A DNA stretch of 64,000 nt from Artocarpus heterophyllus (GCA_025403435.1 CM046343.1:28317742-28381741); one strand, 5' to 3'; shown: positions 9,677-23,627, numbered from the stretch's first letter. Notes: generated by a model not told the origin, from the letters alone. Made by a program: numbers and translations.

Positions 9677-12212
9677 GTAACTGTTCATTTCCTCTTTTTT
9701 TTTTTGTGTTCTTTAAAAATTATAGGATTTTTCTGTGTAAATTAGTCCAGAGATATCCATTCTTTACTTTCAAGTTTGAAATGTTGAGTTTTACTCTAAA
9801 AAGCTTGTTTTCTTGGGTTCTTGCTTTTGCTGGAGAAAAAAATGTATGTTTTACTGGTGCAATTTTTTGTTTGTTATTTTGTATGTATTTCTTTTTTGAA
9901 TACTTATTTTCAGGGTTTAAGGATATGGGGTGTGTAATTATGAAAATTAAAGATTTGTGTAAAATAGCAATCGTAAAGTTTTTATAGGAATTAGTTCCCG
10001 CATTTTTTTTTGTTCGTTTGTTCACGTTAGTTTTTGGGGTTAATCAGCAATCTATTCTTTGCTATCCCAGTTACTATTCCATTAATCATGGCGGATTTTC
10101 ATTGAGCTCGGTAAGTTGTTAAAAAAAAAAAAAACTTTTTGAACTTCTGTCCAAAACTTTAGGCCTGGATTTATAGTTTTATTGGGAACTAGTGTATACT
10201 CTTCTGCGTACATTGTCCTTGTGATTAGTAGCTGCTAAAGAGACCGATACTTATGCTTCGACATAAGTGCTAACTTGTAAGCATTTGTACCTTTCTTGGG
10301 CTGTAAGATGTATATTTAATTCAGAGACAGAAATGCTCAAGTTAATGAAAATCACTATGGTCGACAGTGGAGTAACAGGCTATATGTTTAACTTACCTGT
10401 AGTGTACTTCCCTCATGGCCTCATCCTATACTTAAGTTCTGCCACCTTCTTTCTTTACAGCATCGTCATTTCTTATGTTTTTCTTTCTTTCATTGCCATT
10501 TTGATTTATAAAATACTTTCACTTATGAATCTATTTGATAATTAGTAGTTACTTTATGCCATCAATCATCATTGGTCTTGTTAATTTTAATTTTCAATAA
10601 AGAATGTGTTTATTGTAAGTGTCACTAATAGGATAACTTCATCATGTATTGCAGTTTTTAGTAGATAACAAGGACAAGATTATGGAAAGTGGTTATTACA
10701 TGTATCATGCTACGATAATGGTTGTCATGTTCGGCTAAATATTTCACGTCTTCGCAAGCTTAAAAGTTGCTGTTTTATAATTGTTTTGTATATTTATTCT
10801 CATTTATATTGAAATTTCATTCTGTTTTCACTTTGACCTATATATGGAAAGCTTATTGGTTCTAAGTATCTTGATGCTGTTTAGCTTAGAATTAACTTCC
10901 GTTCTGATTTTGTCAATCCTGTATCAAGTCACACAAAGTAATTTGTTAACTCTATGTACTAGTGTAATCGTTCGTTATTGGATGATCAACAATAGACAAT
11001 GTCAAGGACTCAATGACGATTGTAGATGTAAGCTCACTGATGTGTAGGTTAGATCTCTGGAATGGACTTATCATTGAAATAATTTGTAATCGTGAATACT
11101 ATTCAAGAAAAGAGCAATTCAATATTTTTATTATCATCTACCTTTAGAAGAAATGTAAATGCGTAAATAACAATTTAATTGAACCCTTTGTGGCCTCCAC
11201 CGAGGCTCGGTAGCTATAGAATGAATAACAATGTGTTTGCATTTATTTTCTAGTCGCTTAATGAAATGACTTTCATCAGGTGAAAAATTGTTGTGTGCTA
11301 ATCTTTATATAACGAAGAACAAATTTTATAAATTTCCTCTAAACTATGTCACGTGTCAACAGGCCTCCCCAACTTTGAAACATACCTGTAGTGCCCCTAA
11401 ACTTTAATATTTTTCTGTATTTACCCCCGCAAATTTGAAACATGTTATTTTTCCATATTCACATTAAACGGACAAATTCACTAGTTTCTTTAAACCCAAC
11501 TGAATTAAGGTTCTTTCTCTAGTTTTCCTCCCTCTTCTTATTGCTTTTGAGCAGCTGCTTCAAGGACAAGATATATGAGGGTTTGGTGCCCAACTAATTC
11601 ATTTGGAGAGTAGGACATTCATATTAACTCATAAGTATTATATCTTATCTTAAATCAAATGAAATTCAGCAATTCCGTCATAAAAACAATATTCAATGTT
11701 TGAGAGGTGTAGCTAGAGAAATATTATAGTTCAGGGAGCACATTCAAAGTTCGGGAGGCATGTTGACACAAGTGAGATGGTTCATGTGGAATTTGTAAAA
11801 TTTATTGTATAATGAATATACATAACTTTGAATGCTTGAACGTTTAGAAAACAATTATGTGGGCCAATTGCGTCCCCCAATGCATTAGAGAATAGCAGCA
11901 AACACCATGAAGATGTGTGTATATGTTAAATTTTATGTGAGAAACATGTAAAGTACGTTGGTAATTGGATAGTTGAATACTTTAATTAAAGCAATTTAAG
12001 TGGTTAAGAAGGGTTATATTCTATTTCCATTGTAATTAAGTAATTGTTTAATTTCTTTATTGTTGTATCTATTTCGTGAGGTTGCTTAAGTTTTAAATTC
12101 ATGATAGTACTCATGCCATGATTGTACTAGAATTTCTTATTATTTCTTTCTTGCAGGAATATACCCATGGATTATGATGACAATGATCTTCATAGCCAAA
12201 ATTTTCATCTAG
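9640..12212 (+). promoter_or_regulatory. uORF2, spliced and overlapping the main start of the Agenet gene
   Basis: An ATG at 9640 opens a frame that crosses the 9676/12157 splice and ends at TAG 12210-12212, in another frame beyond the main ATG at 12167. It covers about 31 codons. An overlapping uORF normally requires leaky scanning to reach the main start. This depends on the inferred splice. Confidence 0.45.
11317..11807. mobile_element. MULE-like non-autonomous element in the leader intron
   Basis: The ends are inversely related. The left end reads AAATTTTATAAATTTCC..CTATGTCACGTGTCAACA, and the reverse complement of the right end reads AAATTTTACAAATTCCACAT..CTTGTGTCAACA. The segment is flanked by 9-bp near-perfect direct repeats, TATAACGAA (11308-11316) and TATAATGAA (11808-11816), the size typical of Mutator-like elements. 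It has no coding sequence. Confidence 0.6.
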
Positions 12213-15200
12213 CTGGAGAAGGAAACACTAAATTTCCTCCTGTTTTGCGACCATACGCTCTTCCTAAGTTTGATTTTGATGACAACCATTTGAGGTTTGA
12301 TAGTTTGGTTGAAACTGAAGTTTTCCTTGGTATAGAGAGTAATCAAGATAACCATTGGATTGAGGATTTTTCTCGTGGAAGTAGTGAGATAGAGTTCAAT
12401 TCAAGTGCAGCAGAATCTTGTTCTATTTCTAGGCGAAACAATGTCTGGTCAGAGGCTACTTCCTCTGAATCTGTTGAAATGCTGTTAAAGTCTGTTGGGC
12501 AGGAAGAAATTATTGCTGCACCAACCATCATTGAGGAATCTGATGCCTGTGATGAACTTGGTTGCTTAGCAAAGCAAATGGAGCACGATTTGAAACATGA
12601 TGCTAGCATTCTCTCCAAGACAGAGGATGTTACAAATTTAGAGTCTGCAATACGACCTGATGATATTGTTGGAAATTCTTCTGGTTTAAAGGGGGATATA
12701 GTAGTGAACCAGTCTCACGTTGAGGATGCTTCACAAAATCAGGAAGGTGAAAGTGCTGTTCATGGTGGGTCACATGACCGTGATCCAAATGCTGATAGTG
12801 AAAAGGGTGGCTTACATGTAAATGAGGGGGATATTTTTGTGGATATAAAATGCGATGATGCAAACAACATGGATGTTGATGAACATCTGGATTTCCAAAT
12901 ACGAGAAGATTCTTTTGCTTCTAGAGCACAAGCTGATGATTTAGCGACTTCCGTGCAAAATACCGTCACAAGCAGTACTGAACTTAATAATGATGTCCAG
13001 CCTCAAATAAATGCTGTCCGTGATGAGATTCTAGAAGGTCATGTGTTGAGCAAGGAAGCTAAAATGGACAATCAGAATGTTGAGATAAGTGTAGTTGATA
13101 GCTCTGTTGGTTCAGCCTCTAAGGTGGAAAGTGTTGCAGAGATAAATGTAACCGAGGCAAACAAACGTAATGTTGAGGAACCTTCTAGTGAGATACAAAA
13201 AGGACATTCTGAGCTGCCTACCATTGCTGTACACAGTAAAGATGAATGTTCTGGAGTTTCCGTTGAGGGCAGTAAAAGTGAAGATATGGTGCTGTGTAAA
13301 AGCACAGGTATTGGCGGGGATCATCCAGAAGTTAATATACTTGTCACGCCACCAGAGGCCTTAAAAAATGATGCTCAGCCTGGGCATGCAGTTGTGGCCA
13401 GCAACATAAGTTCTAAAATTCCTTCCACTCTGGAACCAAACGTGGATCATGTAGACAGCAGGGGCAAGGAGGATGCCGTAGAAAGTTTTCGGCAGTTAGA
13501 TACTGAGATTCTAGTCCAAAACTCTGAGGCATCTTTGCAATCCATTAAGGTTACTAATATTTTGGAGGGTGAAGGCCTTGAAAGCAGCAAGAATTATATG
13601 GGAGGTGTTTCTAACTCGAATGTTACATGTTCTTCAGCCGAATTATGTAGTGAAACAAATGTCATTGGAGCTTTAAAGGGTGTTCATGATGCTGTTGGAT
13701 CTTCCGGAGAGAATTTGAGTGCTGAGAGCCACGTTCCACCTACCATTCTATCTGACTCCTCACAAACATGCGAGGAAGACAAAGTCCATGGGGAGGCTGG
13801 TGTTTTCACTTGTAAGCAAAATGTAAAGGAGGACACAAAGGTGCCTAATGATGGCAGTAATATTTATAGTGAATCTCCAGAAAAGGAAGTTGGCTCCTCA
13901 TCATTGGGTGAAGGTAGCACAGAAAACGAGTTGAATATTTCAACATTAGGAGTTACAGCTGCTGGTAATGAATCAGGTATGATTTTGAACTCACCACGTT
14001 TAGGTGAAAAGTAAAATGTTATGTGCTAATGTTCTATCTTCTTCCTCCCTTTAACCCCAATCTTAAAAATTCTAGTGTCAGATGTTGCGATGCCAAATTC
14101 TTACTTGGCTTCCCATGAGAAGAGTGACAAAGTTTCTTTGTCTTCTGAAAAAGGAGCTACAACAAAACTTCTTTCTGAGTCAAGTTTATCTTTTCACGTA
14201 CAAGCTGTTTCTAAAGCTGAAGAAGGTGCTCCTTGTGACACTGCTGGAGAGCTCTTGTGCAAGACTGTTGGTCAGTCTGTGCCAAATTTTAATGAAGTTA
14301 CAAAGGAATCTGCAAAGGACTTCAATATTTCTCCTGTTCGTTTTGAATCCACTGTGAGTGATGTTGTCACTGAAGCAGTAGCTTTTCCTGAAAGTCGCAA
14401 GAAAGCAACCATAGAAGAACACGTTATTAAGGATGCTGCAAATACTTTGGGTGAATTTTACTTTTATGTTTTTTTCTGGTTTGCTAGAAACATTTTGGGT
14501 TGGACTGATATGAGATGTTTCTGTGGATATGCCTCTAGGTTTTTACAGTTTTATAATATATCATGTGATGCAGAACAAACTACAAAGCAAGACGAGATAC
14601 TCACAGAGACTGAACCTCTCCCACCGACCAAATCACCAGATAGAACTTGTCAAAATGTTCAGAAAGGCCTTAAAGCCACTCTTGTTTCTGAAGATAAGAG
14701 TTCTAGGAAGGCTACTGAGCCAGACACCAAAGGTGAGGGATTTGGTATAGTTATTCATGGAAGTGAGAATGAACGTTCTAAACCTTTTTCATGTTTTATC
14801 TATTGTTCATGTTTCTTACATTTGTTGGTGATTATGGTATGAGGGGCAGGAGTACCTTGAATCCAATTCGGTTTGTAGCATCTGGTTGCATTTAGTAACA
14901 GGTCCTACTGAATGCCATTGTAACCCATCCTGAGTGTGAATGTTGTACAGGAAAGGATGATAGGTTGGTCAAGAGGTGTCCGATCTATCACTTCTTTTTG
15001 GTTATCAAAATTTTGTATGCCTTGTACGCTGGTCTTCATGTGCTTTTCTGAGCAGCCTGCCTGGATCTGTAGTTTGGGAGAAAAGTGATAAAGAAAGCGA
15101 CCTGTATTTCAAATACAGTGTTTGGACTGAAGATCGAGTAAAAAAGGAGATAAGGGGGGATATTTGTTAGGTGTACTGTATTTTTTTTTAAGTGGAAAGA

Positions 15201-18200
15201 TCTGGATGTTATTGGACTTACCATAGTAAAGTAAAACTTATTACTCTTGTATGTCTAAGCATACTAGTTTCTGGCCAATATGGGCACCTCATATCCAACT
15301 ACTCTCTTTTTCGTACATGGTTTTGTGCTTTCTGTGTTATATGTCTGCAAGGGATGTGACAACTGTCACCTCTTGTTGATCGGGAACCTATAAGTTGCAT
15401 TTCAAACCAGATTTTACACCATAAAGCACTTGAAGATTTTACACCATAAAGCACTTGATTGGAGTTACTTGTTTTGGATTGAAGTTTGGATCATTATATG
15501 AACACAATTAACGGCTTAAAACCTGGCAGTGTTTTTTGTTGCCTTAGTGGAGATGTATATTTCTGGTGCAGGGTTGGGTTATATATCTGACACCCACTGC
15601 ATAAAAATCAAAATTTGCAAGGAAAAGTTAGTGGTAAAAAGATCATAGAGGTATCACTAGACGGTTCTTGAGTTTAATTCCACTTATGTTTGTTATTCAA
15701 CAACTAGAGGAACTGATCTGATTTTGATGTGGAGTTGTTTTTTAACTTGAGGAATAGACTGATGAAAATGGGTTTTGAGGATGATTCTTTTGAAGGTTCT
15801 AACTTGGTGACTTTGGGGGAAAAACATTTAATTGTCTACCTTTTTACTTCACTTATTACTTATAGTTCTGACATCCACTGCGTAAAAATCAAAATTTGCA
15901 AGGAAAAGTTGGTGGTAAAAGGATCATAGAGGTATCACTAGATGGATCTTGAGTTTAGTTCCACTTCGTATGCTTACCATTTAACAATCAGAGAAACTGA
16001 TCTGATGTAGAGTTGTTTTATAACTTAAGGAATAGAACTGATGAAATTGGGTTTTGAGGATGATTCTTTTGAAGGTTCTAACTTGGTTACTTTTGGGGGA
16101 AAAAGCATTTGATTGTCTACCTTTTTATTTCAGATATTACTTGTCTAAATCCTAAACACTCCCTGTATCTAATACTCTGTTTGTATCACTAGATAATGGA
16201 GGCAATTCTGCTGATCATAGCATACCTGCTTCTGGCTCCCCTATGCTTTCTCAGGGTGTGCATGGGGTGGCAGAGGGTGTCAAGGGCTCCACAAACCAGA
16301 ATTCCTCAGTTGCTAAAGTCTCTGATGGTGATTCTGGAAAGGTTGCACCCAGTACCCAGGATCCAAAAAGATTAGATGCCTCCATGAAGGGAAAAACTGG
16401 GAGTTTTGGTGTCAGCCCATCTACGGAATTGCCTAAAAGAGACGCTGGAAAGAACTTGCAGTCACGCCCAGCTGGCGCAGCTGCTAGAGTAACCATGGTA
16501 CTTCTTTTTAGTTGTTTTTATGTATACTAGATTGCTAATGTTACGTGTTTTATGCTTTATTATTATTATTGTTATTATTATTATTATTATTATTTCTTTG
16601 CCTTGGAGAGTAGAGCAGTAGTTTTTCCTATACATGTTCATTTAAATGTAAATTTTGGAGGGATTTATATTATGTGTCTACATATTCTTACAAGAAATTA
16701 TCATTTTTTAATGAAGATTGTAGAGGGATCTCCTTTAAATTCTCCTGTGGGCCAACTGGACCCTAAGATCGCTCAAGATATTTCTCAGGCAACTCAACAA
16801 GTCTCTGAAGGAGAAATTGCACGTGGTCGCTCTAAAGGTACTTCGGAGCGTAAATCAAGGCGATCATCTGCCAAGGCAACAGGAAAAGATAATGCAAAGA
16901 AAGGAGGTCATTTGAAAGAGATAATTCCCGCAAAACAAGCAGAAAGAGTGGAAAAATCAAGCAATGTCTCGCCAGCCCCATCTGGGATTTTTCATGTTAT
17001 GCAATCAAATGAGATGCAGCATTATGGACATGTTGAAGGCAGCAGTAATAATAAACCGTTCTTTGTTCTTGCCGCATCAACATCCAGTCTACCAGATTTG
17101 AATACTTCAGCTTCACCTTCTACTGTTTTTCAACAGCCTTTTACAGACTTTCAACAACTGCAATTGCGTGCCCAGATCTTTGTATATGGAGCTTTGATGT
17201 GAGTTCCTTCTTTTGCTCATTCACATATTAGTAGATGATATAACGCATCAAGTCATGAAGTGCACAAATCTTTTACAAACAAAGTGTATGAGAGGACTAT
17301 TGAACCTCTACTCAAACAGAGGTATCATAAAAATAACAATAGATGTTGGCACCGGATACTGGAATGTTTTAAAAGTGAAGAAAAGGAGAGTAGAACTGGG
17401 TCAAGGAAAAAGTTGTAGGTAAAGAAGGGTGTGATTTGGTTGTTGTGCATTTCTTTTTTCCCTCTTTTTTTTTTTTCCCCTTTTCTTTTCTTTTCTAATA
17501 GACTTCATGTTTGAGAGGTGGTCCATTACATTATTGCAAATACAGCTAAAAAAGGGATACATGGAGAGTGTTAATCAAAATTTTGGCTATGGGATCATTT
17601 TCGTTTTTGTGAGAATTAGAGAAAAATGAGTAGATTTTTTCCTAAAAGGGTTTGATTTAGCATGTGTGATGCCAAGGAGCTATTTATAGTTGCTTTTGGA
17701 GAAGTTAGAAACTCGGACATTGTGGAATTTTGCAGTTTTGCCAGCTTTATGTGAATTTGGCCAGAAAGGAACGTGAGGAATTTTCCTTTTTATGTGAAAT
17801 TGCAGTTATGTCTTTGTTTCTTAATGAAAAGGTATATGCTTCTGACAAAAGGAAATTGCAGGCCTGTTACCTTTTTTTATGCTAATAGGAGCAACAAACT
17901 CGCTTGTTCTCATTTGTTTTTTGATTTTTTTTTTTCTGTCTTTTTTTTGGGTGTGTTTGTTAACTGTTATTATTATTATTCTTTTTTTTTTTCTTTTTTG
18001 TGTGTAGTCAAGGGACAGCACCTGACGAAGCATACATGCTGTCAGCATTTGCAGGATCTGGTTAGTCTTTTCTTTTCTGTTTAAAAATATGTATATTTAA
18101 CTTGCCTTATTCCTGTTTATAGTTGTTGCATAATTAGAGTGTTCTCCAATTTTGTGCCTATAGATGGTGGAAGGAGCATGTGGGGGAATGCCTGGCAAGC

Positions 18201-21200
18201 ATGTGTTGAGAGGCTACAAAGTCAGAAGTCTAATCCTATTAATCCAGAAACTCCTTTGCATTCACGCCATACCTCTGCTGGAACTAGAAATCTAGACCAA
18301 GTTAGCAAACAGAGTGCTCTTCAAACTCAAAGTAAAGGTTTATCCACACCAGCTAGTCGATCAAGCACCAAGGGTTCTCAGAACATTGTGAGCCCCATGA
18401 TACCCCTTTCGTCTCCGCTTTGGAGTATCCCTACTCCCGCTGGTGACAGCATGCAGTCTGGCGTCATGCCAAGAGGTTCGGTTATGGACTATCAGCAGCA
18501 ACTTACCCCAATGCACCCTTTTCAGACAGCTCCTATAAGGAACCTTTTTGGACATAACACTTCATGGGTGTCTCAGCCCTCGTTTCGTGGTCCCTGGGTT
18601 GCTTCTTCACAACCTTCTGTGCCAGAGGCTAGTACTCGTTTTACAGCATTTCCTAATACAGAACCTGTTCAGTTGACTCCTGTAAAGGAAACAACTGTGC
18701 CACATGCCTCTGGTACAAAACATGTCTCATCCAGCCCTATGTTTCAAACTGGAACTCCAGCGAGTGTATTCACCACTGCTTCTCCTGTGCTTGACTTGAA
18801 AAAGGCAACACCATCACCTGGGCAGCATGCGACTGATACTAAGTCTAGAAAAAGAAAAAAGAATCCAGTTTCTGAGGAAATGGGCCAGGTTATTTTGCAA
18901 TCTCAATCCAAACCAGAAGCAGTTTTAGCACCATTAATACCTAGCAGTCTGTCTACATCTGTTGCCATCACATGCCCTGCTTCTTTTGTGTCTCAAGCTA
19001 CATCAGAGAAATTGCCTGCGTCTGTAACTCCTGCACCTTCTGATTCTCTTAGGAAAGCAGACCATGATGTATTGCAGACAGCTATTTTGTCAGAGGACTC
19101 TCTTGGTAAAATTAAGGAGGCTAGTAAACACGCGGAGGATGCAGCTGCTCTTGCTGCTGCAGCCATTGGTCACAGCCAAGAAGTATGGAATCAGTTGGAG
19201 AAGCGGAAAAATTCTGGATTGGTATCGGATGCTGAAGCTAAATTAGCTTCTGCTGCTGTAGCAGTAGCAGCAGCTGCTGCTGTTGCAAAAGCTGCTGCTG
19301 CAGCTGCCAATGTCGCATCAAATGCTGCATTGCAAGCAAAATTGATGGCTGATGAAGCATTTGCTTCGCATAGCTTTGAAAATCCCAGTCAAAGTACTAG
19401 AATTGCTTTTTCTGGAAGCGTAAATGTATTTGGAAAGGCTACTCCTGCATCTATTTTGAGGGGGGAAGATGGAGCTAACAGTTCAAGTTCAATAATTACT
19501 GCCGCTAGGGAGGCTGCCAGGAAAAAGGTAGAAGCTGCATCAGCTGCTTCAAAACGAGCTGAAAATATGGATGCCATTGTAAAGGCTGCTGAGTTGGCTG
19601 CAGAAGCTGTATCACAAGCTGGGAAAATTGTAGCAATGGGTGATGCTTTGCCTTTCAATGAGCTAATAGAAGCCAGTCCAGAGGGTTACTGGAGAGCACC
19701 TCAATTAACTTCCGAGCGTGTTGCAAAGTCATCCGAAATAACTAGAGAGCAATCAAAAGTGGGAGGTGTTGAAGAGGGTGCAAATTTTTCTGCTAAGAAT
19801 TCAAAAGATGGGAGATCAGGTAGGAAAGGACAGATGACTGCCAATGAGATGTCATCTATTTCAAGAGGGGTGACCAAGGAATCAATAGAGGAGCATTTGA
19901 GACTGGCAGATGGAATCTCTGGTTCTGATTTGACCAAAAATATTGCTGTTGTTCTTGAACCTGAGACTATTTCAAAACCATCTTCCACAAATGTTGGAAA
20001 TGAAGTTCAAAAGGCAGTAGAAGTTGGTTCAAAAGTTGAGGTATATGAGTCAATGGTTCCTCTTAAAATATTTATTAGTTTGAATAAGTTTTATTAATCT
20101 CTCAAGTTATGCTTTCTCACAGGAGTCTGCTGTTTGCCTGGGTGCTTTCTACTTTTGATAGAAGTTGTGTGGAGTTTTTATTTGAAATGTGATATTTCCA
20201 TTTATTATGAATTTGATAGGTTTATAATCTGGCTATCTCACTCAGGTATTTAAGGATGGTGATGGATTTAAAGCAGCCTGGTACACAGCAAATGTTCTGA
20301 GTTTGAATGATGGGAAAGCTTGTGTATCTTACACGGAGATTGAACGAGACGAAGGTGAGATAAAAACAATTAAATAGCTATATCTCATACAGATTTTATT
20401 CTGTCTTCTGAAGTGAGAGAGTTTCCTGTTAATGATCTTATAACGAGGTTGCAGATTAGTTCTATTGCCGTTGTAAAATGCGTGCACAGCTTGCTTATGG
20501 TAACTTCTAGCTGCATTTATTAATACAGGCTTGGCAGAGTTAAAAGAATGGGTGGCACTTGAAGGTGAAGGTGATGACCAACCCAGAATTCGGATTGCCC
20601 GCCCTGTTACCTCAATGCAATATGAAGGCACAAGGAAAAGGCGGAGAGCAGCTATGGGGGACTATAATTGGTCTGTTGGAGATCGAGTTGATGCATGGAT
20701 AACAAATAGGTAAAGAATGTTTACGTTTTGTTACAATCTTACATTGCATGGAAGAGCAACCCTAGGGAGTATTATTTTTTAATTGGTTTAAAACATTTAT
20801 TTGCTGAAATTTTTATGGCTTCTTGCGTTTGATGCATTTCCTTGTAAGATATAGGCTGCTACTACTAGGGCTTACTGCAAGCGTTGCAACTAGAGCGATT
20901 GTCTAGATCTTCAAAACCAAATACTATTTTTGTTGTATCTTAGAGACTCAGACTTCTTATAAACTAAATATTATTTATGTCAACAAAATTGTTTTTAGAT
21001 TATACAAAAAGGCATTACTGTAAACCCTATGATATTATAAATGGAAAAAAATGCTAATAATGATCTATCTGATTATCCGTGCTTATTTGCTTGATGCATT
21101 TCTAGCGTGCTGTAGATGTGAAAGTGAATTGATAAAAACTGCAGGAGAGTGAACTTAAAGAGTGTTACGAACAAATGACATTAATTTACCTTTATTTTGG

Positions 21201-23627
21201 AAATTTATTTCATATAGAGCATGGAGTCACAGCATTTCAATAATTTCTAGACACCACGTAGTGAAGACCTTTTGGTAGGAGGTTTTAGAAAATTCATGTT
21301 GGATTAATGGATGGAGGAGGAGAGTGTGGAGTAGGTAAAAATATTAAGCAGTTCTGGAAGGGGGTTAAAGCTATTTTATCAAAACTTGATAAACGTATGT
21401 GCAATAACGAATTTCTTCTATTATATTATCTGCTAATCTATCAACAGACTGAAATTCCCTTCAACTGAAGAGTTGCAAACATTTTTTTTTTTTTAATTTT
21501 TACCTTTAAAATCTTGAATATCCTAGTTCCTACAACTTTTCAAGCGTTGAATTACAATTTTTGTAGGAGCCCTAGAAAATAAAACTTCCTGCTTTCTTAC
21601 GTTAGGGAGTGCATATGCAATGTTGAAAACCTTTGTCCAGGTCTTGAGCTGAAACTTTACTTTGGTTGATATACAGTTGAAATACCAGCATGCATTGATC
21701 ACGACCTTTTTTTTATTATTATTATTTTTTATTTTCCTTGCTAGATGTTCAATCTTGATGATCTTTCTCCTTTTTAGATTGATATCAAGGGTTTGGATTT
21801 AGTTTTCTGCGATCTTTACGCCCAACTTGCTCTCATGGTTGATAATTTTGATGTTTCAGCTGGTGGGAAGGAGTTGTCACCGAAAAGAATAAAAAAGATG
21901 AAACAGCAGTAACAGTCCACTTTCCTGGTATTTTTTTTTTTTTTTGCTTTTAATCTTTTTCCTTTCTATGGCTTTTGGCGATAAAATATTTTCTTCTGTA
22001 TAATGTTGATTCCTTCTGTTTCCACATCGAGTATTTATTGATTTTCTGTTTACCAAACTTGCAGCTCAAGGTGAAACATCAGTTGTCAAAGCATGGCACC
22101 TTCGGCCTTCTCTCATTTGGAAGGATGGAGAATGGGTGGAATGGTCAAACTTTTGGAATCATTCCTCCTTAAACGAAGTACTACTTTTGCATCATGTTGT
22201 GCTTGCTTTTTAGTTTATTAAGTTGAACTTTTTTCATTTTGTGCCTAACTTAACACTCTTTGTTTAGGGTGATATTCCACAGGAGAAGCGTCTTAAGTTA
22301 GGTAACCCAGCTATTGAAGCCAACGGGAAGGACAAGACGGGAAAAAGCAGTGACGACTTAAAAACAGGGAAAATTGAAGAATCAAGATTACTGGATTTAG
22401 CTGCAAATGAAAAAGCATTTGATATCGGTAAGAGCACTAGAAATGTCAACAAGCCTGATGCACCCAGAATGGCTCGAACTGGTTTGCAGAAGCAGGGGTC
22501 AGGAGTGATTTTCGGTGTTCCTAAACCAGGAAAGAAGAGAAAGTTTATGGAAGTTAGCAAATATAATGTGGCAGATCGGAACAATAAGAATAATGAGGCT
22601 AATGATTCGATTAAATTTTTTAAGTACATGGCACCGCAAGGTCCAGGATCCCGTGGACTGAAAAATGATCCCAAGGAAAAACGGGTAGCTGAATCAAAGC
22701 TTAAAGGTCTCAAGTCTGGGAAGCAGCCAATTATTTCTGGTGGAACTGTCCCACAGAGGGAGAACTTTTCGACGAATGCAATTTCCAGTTCCGGTGATAG
22801 CACCATTGCAGACCACACAGGAAAGGCAAAGGATTCTTTAAGCCATGTTGAAAATATGTCTAGGAAGCAAAACGTGTCGGAAACTGTCCCCTTTTCTGGC
22901 TCTGTGGGAGCGGCAGAAGTCCCATTTGTCTTTGCTTCGTTGACCCCAACGTTAGATGGTCCATCAAAGAAAATTTCTTCGTCAACTGCTAAATCTGAGT
23001 GGGCAAATAAAGGAAAACTTGCACCTGCTAGTGGGAAGTTGGGTAAAATTGAGGAGGACAAAGTTTCTAATGGTAATACTGCCAGGTCGACATCTGAAGT
23101 GGTTGAGCCCCGGAGATCTAATCGCAGAATTCAGCCTACATCTAGGGTAAGTGTCTGGATATATTTTTCTCTAATGTATTTGATGTGTTTCTATCATGTT
23201 CTTCTCGTTCCATGACTTTAGGATTTCTTGATATTTCCATTCTTTGATAGCATCTCAACTCTTTCATTCTTTCCCACTTTCCACTCTTTTTTGGTACTGA
23301 TATTCTATGTGGCCTTAGTGTTACGAGCTTTGATTCTTTCGTCTTTTTTGACACAGTTATTAGAAGGATTACAAAGCTCATTGATCATACCCAAGTTTCC
23401 TTCTGTTTCACATGACAAGGGTCACAGAGGTCAAAATAAAAATACTTCGAGAGGTTAGATCTTCTTTTTGTGGATTTCTCGCTGTGTGTATGTGCGTGTT
23501 CGTTATTGCTAATTGAATAACAAATGATTTTCTTGCACATCTACCCGTTTGGTTCTTGTGCATGCCTCTGGCTGCTGTCGAGTGTAGAACTGACTGTTTG
23601 ATTGTCCCAGGGAACAATCATGGTTGA
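12167..23627 (+). CDS. Large nuclear protein with two Agenet domains (G2484-1/SWO1-like)
   Basis: Inferred coding exons: 12167-13976, 14076-14450, 14574-14732, 16193-16497, 16717-17198, 18008-18060, 18164-20040, 20246-20354, 20529-20709, 21860-21927, 22065-22177, 22268-23146, 23357-23453, 23611-23627. All join in phase to about 2174 aa. The N-terminal 1060 residues are acidic, Ser-rich and probably disordered, opening MDYDDNDLHSQNFHL. A basic stretch SRKRKKNP (~1289) suggests nuclear import. An Ala-rich helical segment spans ~1377-1460. Agenet domain 1 (~1688-1755, VFKDGDGFKAAWYTA, VSYTEI) and Agenet domain 2 (~1771-1835, VGDRVDAWI, SWWEGVVTE, VHFP, HLRPSLIW) are Tudor-like folds that commonly bind histone tails. 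The family includes Arabidopsis At4g17330 (G2484-1), which I believe is SWOLLEN1; that link is from memory. If the last donor is unused, translation stops at 23458 instead. Confidence 0.85.
14451..14573 (+). other. 123-nt frame-preserving intron of the Agenet gene
   Basis: Donor TTTGG|GTGAAT and acceptor GATGCAG| bound an intron that is a multiple of three and has no in-frame stop, so retention would add 41 hydrophobic and aromatic residues without a frameshift. The inserted sequence looks intronic (TTTTATGTTTTTTTC), so splicing is the default expectation. Confidence 0.55.
15410..15460. repeat. 26-bp tandem duplication in an intron
   Basis: Two adjacent copies of AGATTTTACACCATAAAGCA followed by CTTGA. 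Confidence 0.9.
15586..16141. repeat. ~281-bp tandem duplication in the large Agenet-gene intron
   Basis: Two copies start at 15586 and 15867. Both contain AAAATCAAAATTTGCAAGG, GATCATAGAGGTATCACTAG, GGGTTTTGAGGATGATTC and TTTGAAGGTTCTAACTTGG. Both lie in the 1460-bp intron 14733-16192, and the second copy ends close to the next acceptor. Confidence 0.9.

Noticed and set aside
12343..12969. Minus-strand ORFs across the Agenet gene's first coding exon
   Set aside because: They are shadows of a strong, spliced plus-strand gene.
22264..23061. 265-aa minus-strand ORF
   Set aside because: It lies wholly antisense to Agenet-gene exon 22268-23146, whose frame and splice signals are convincing.
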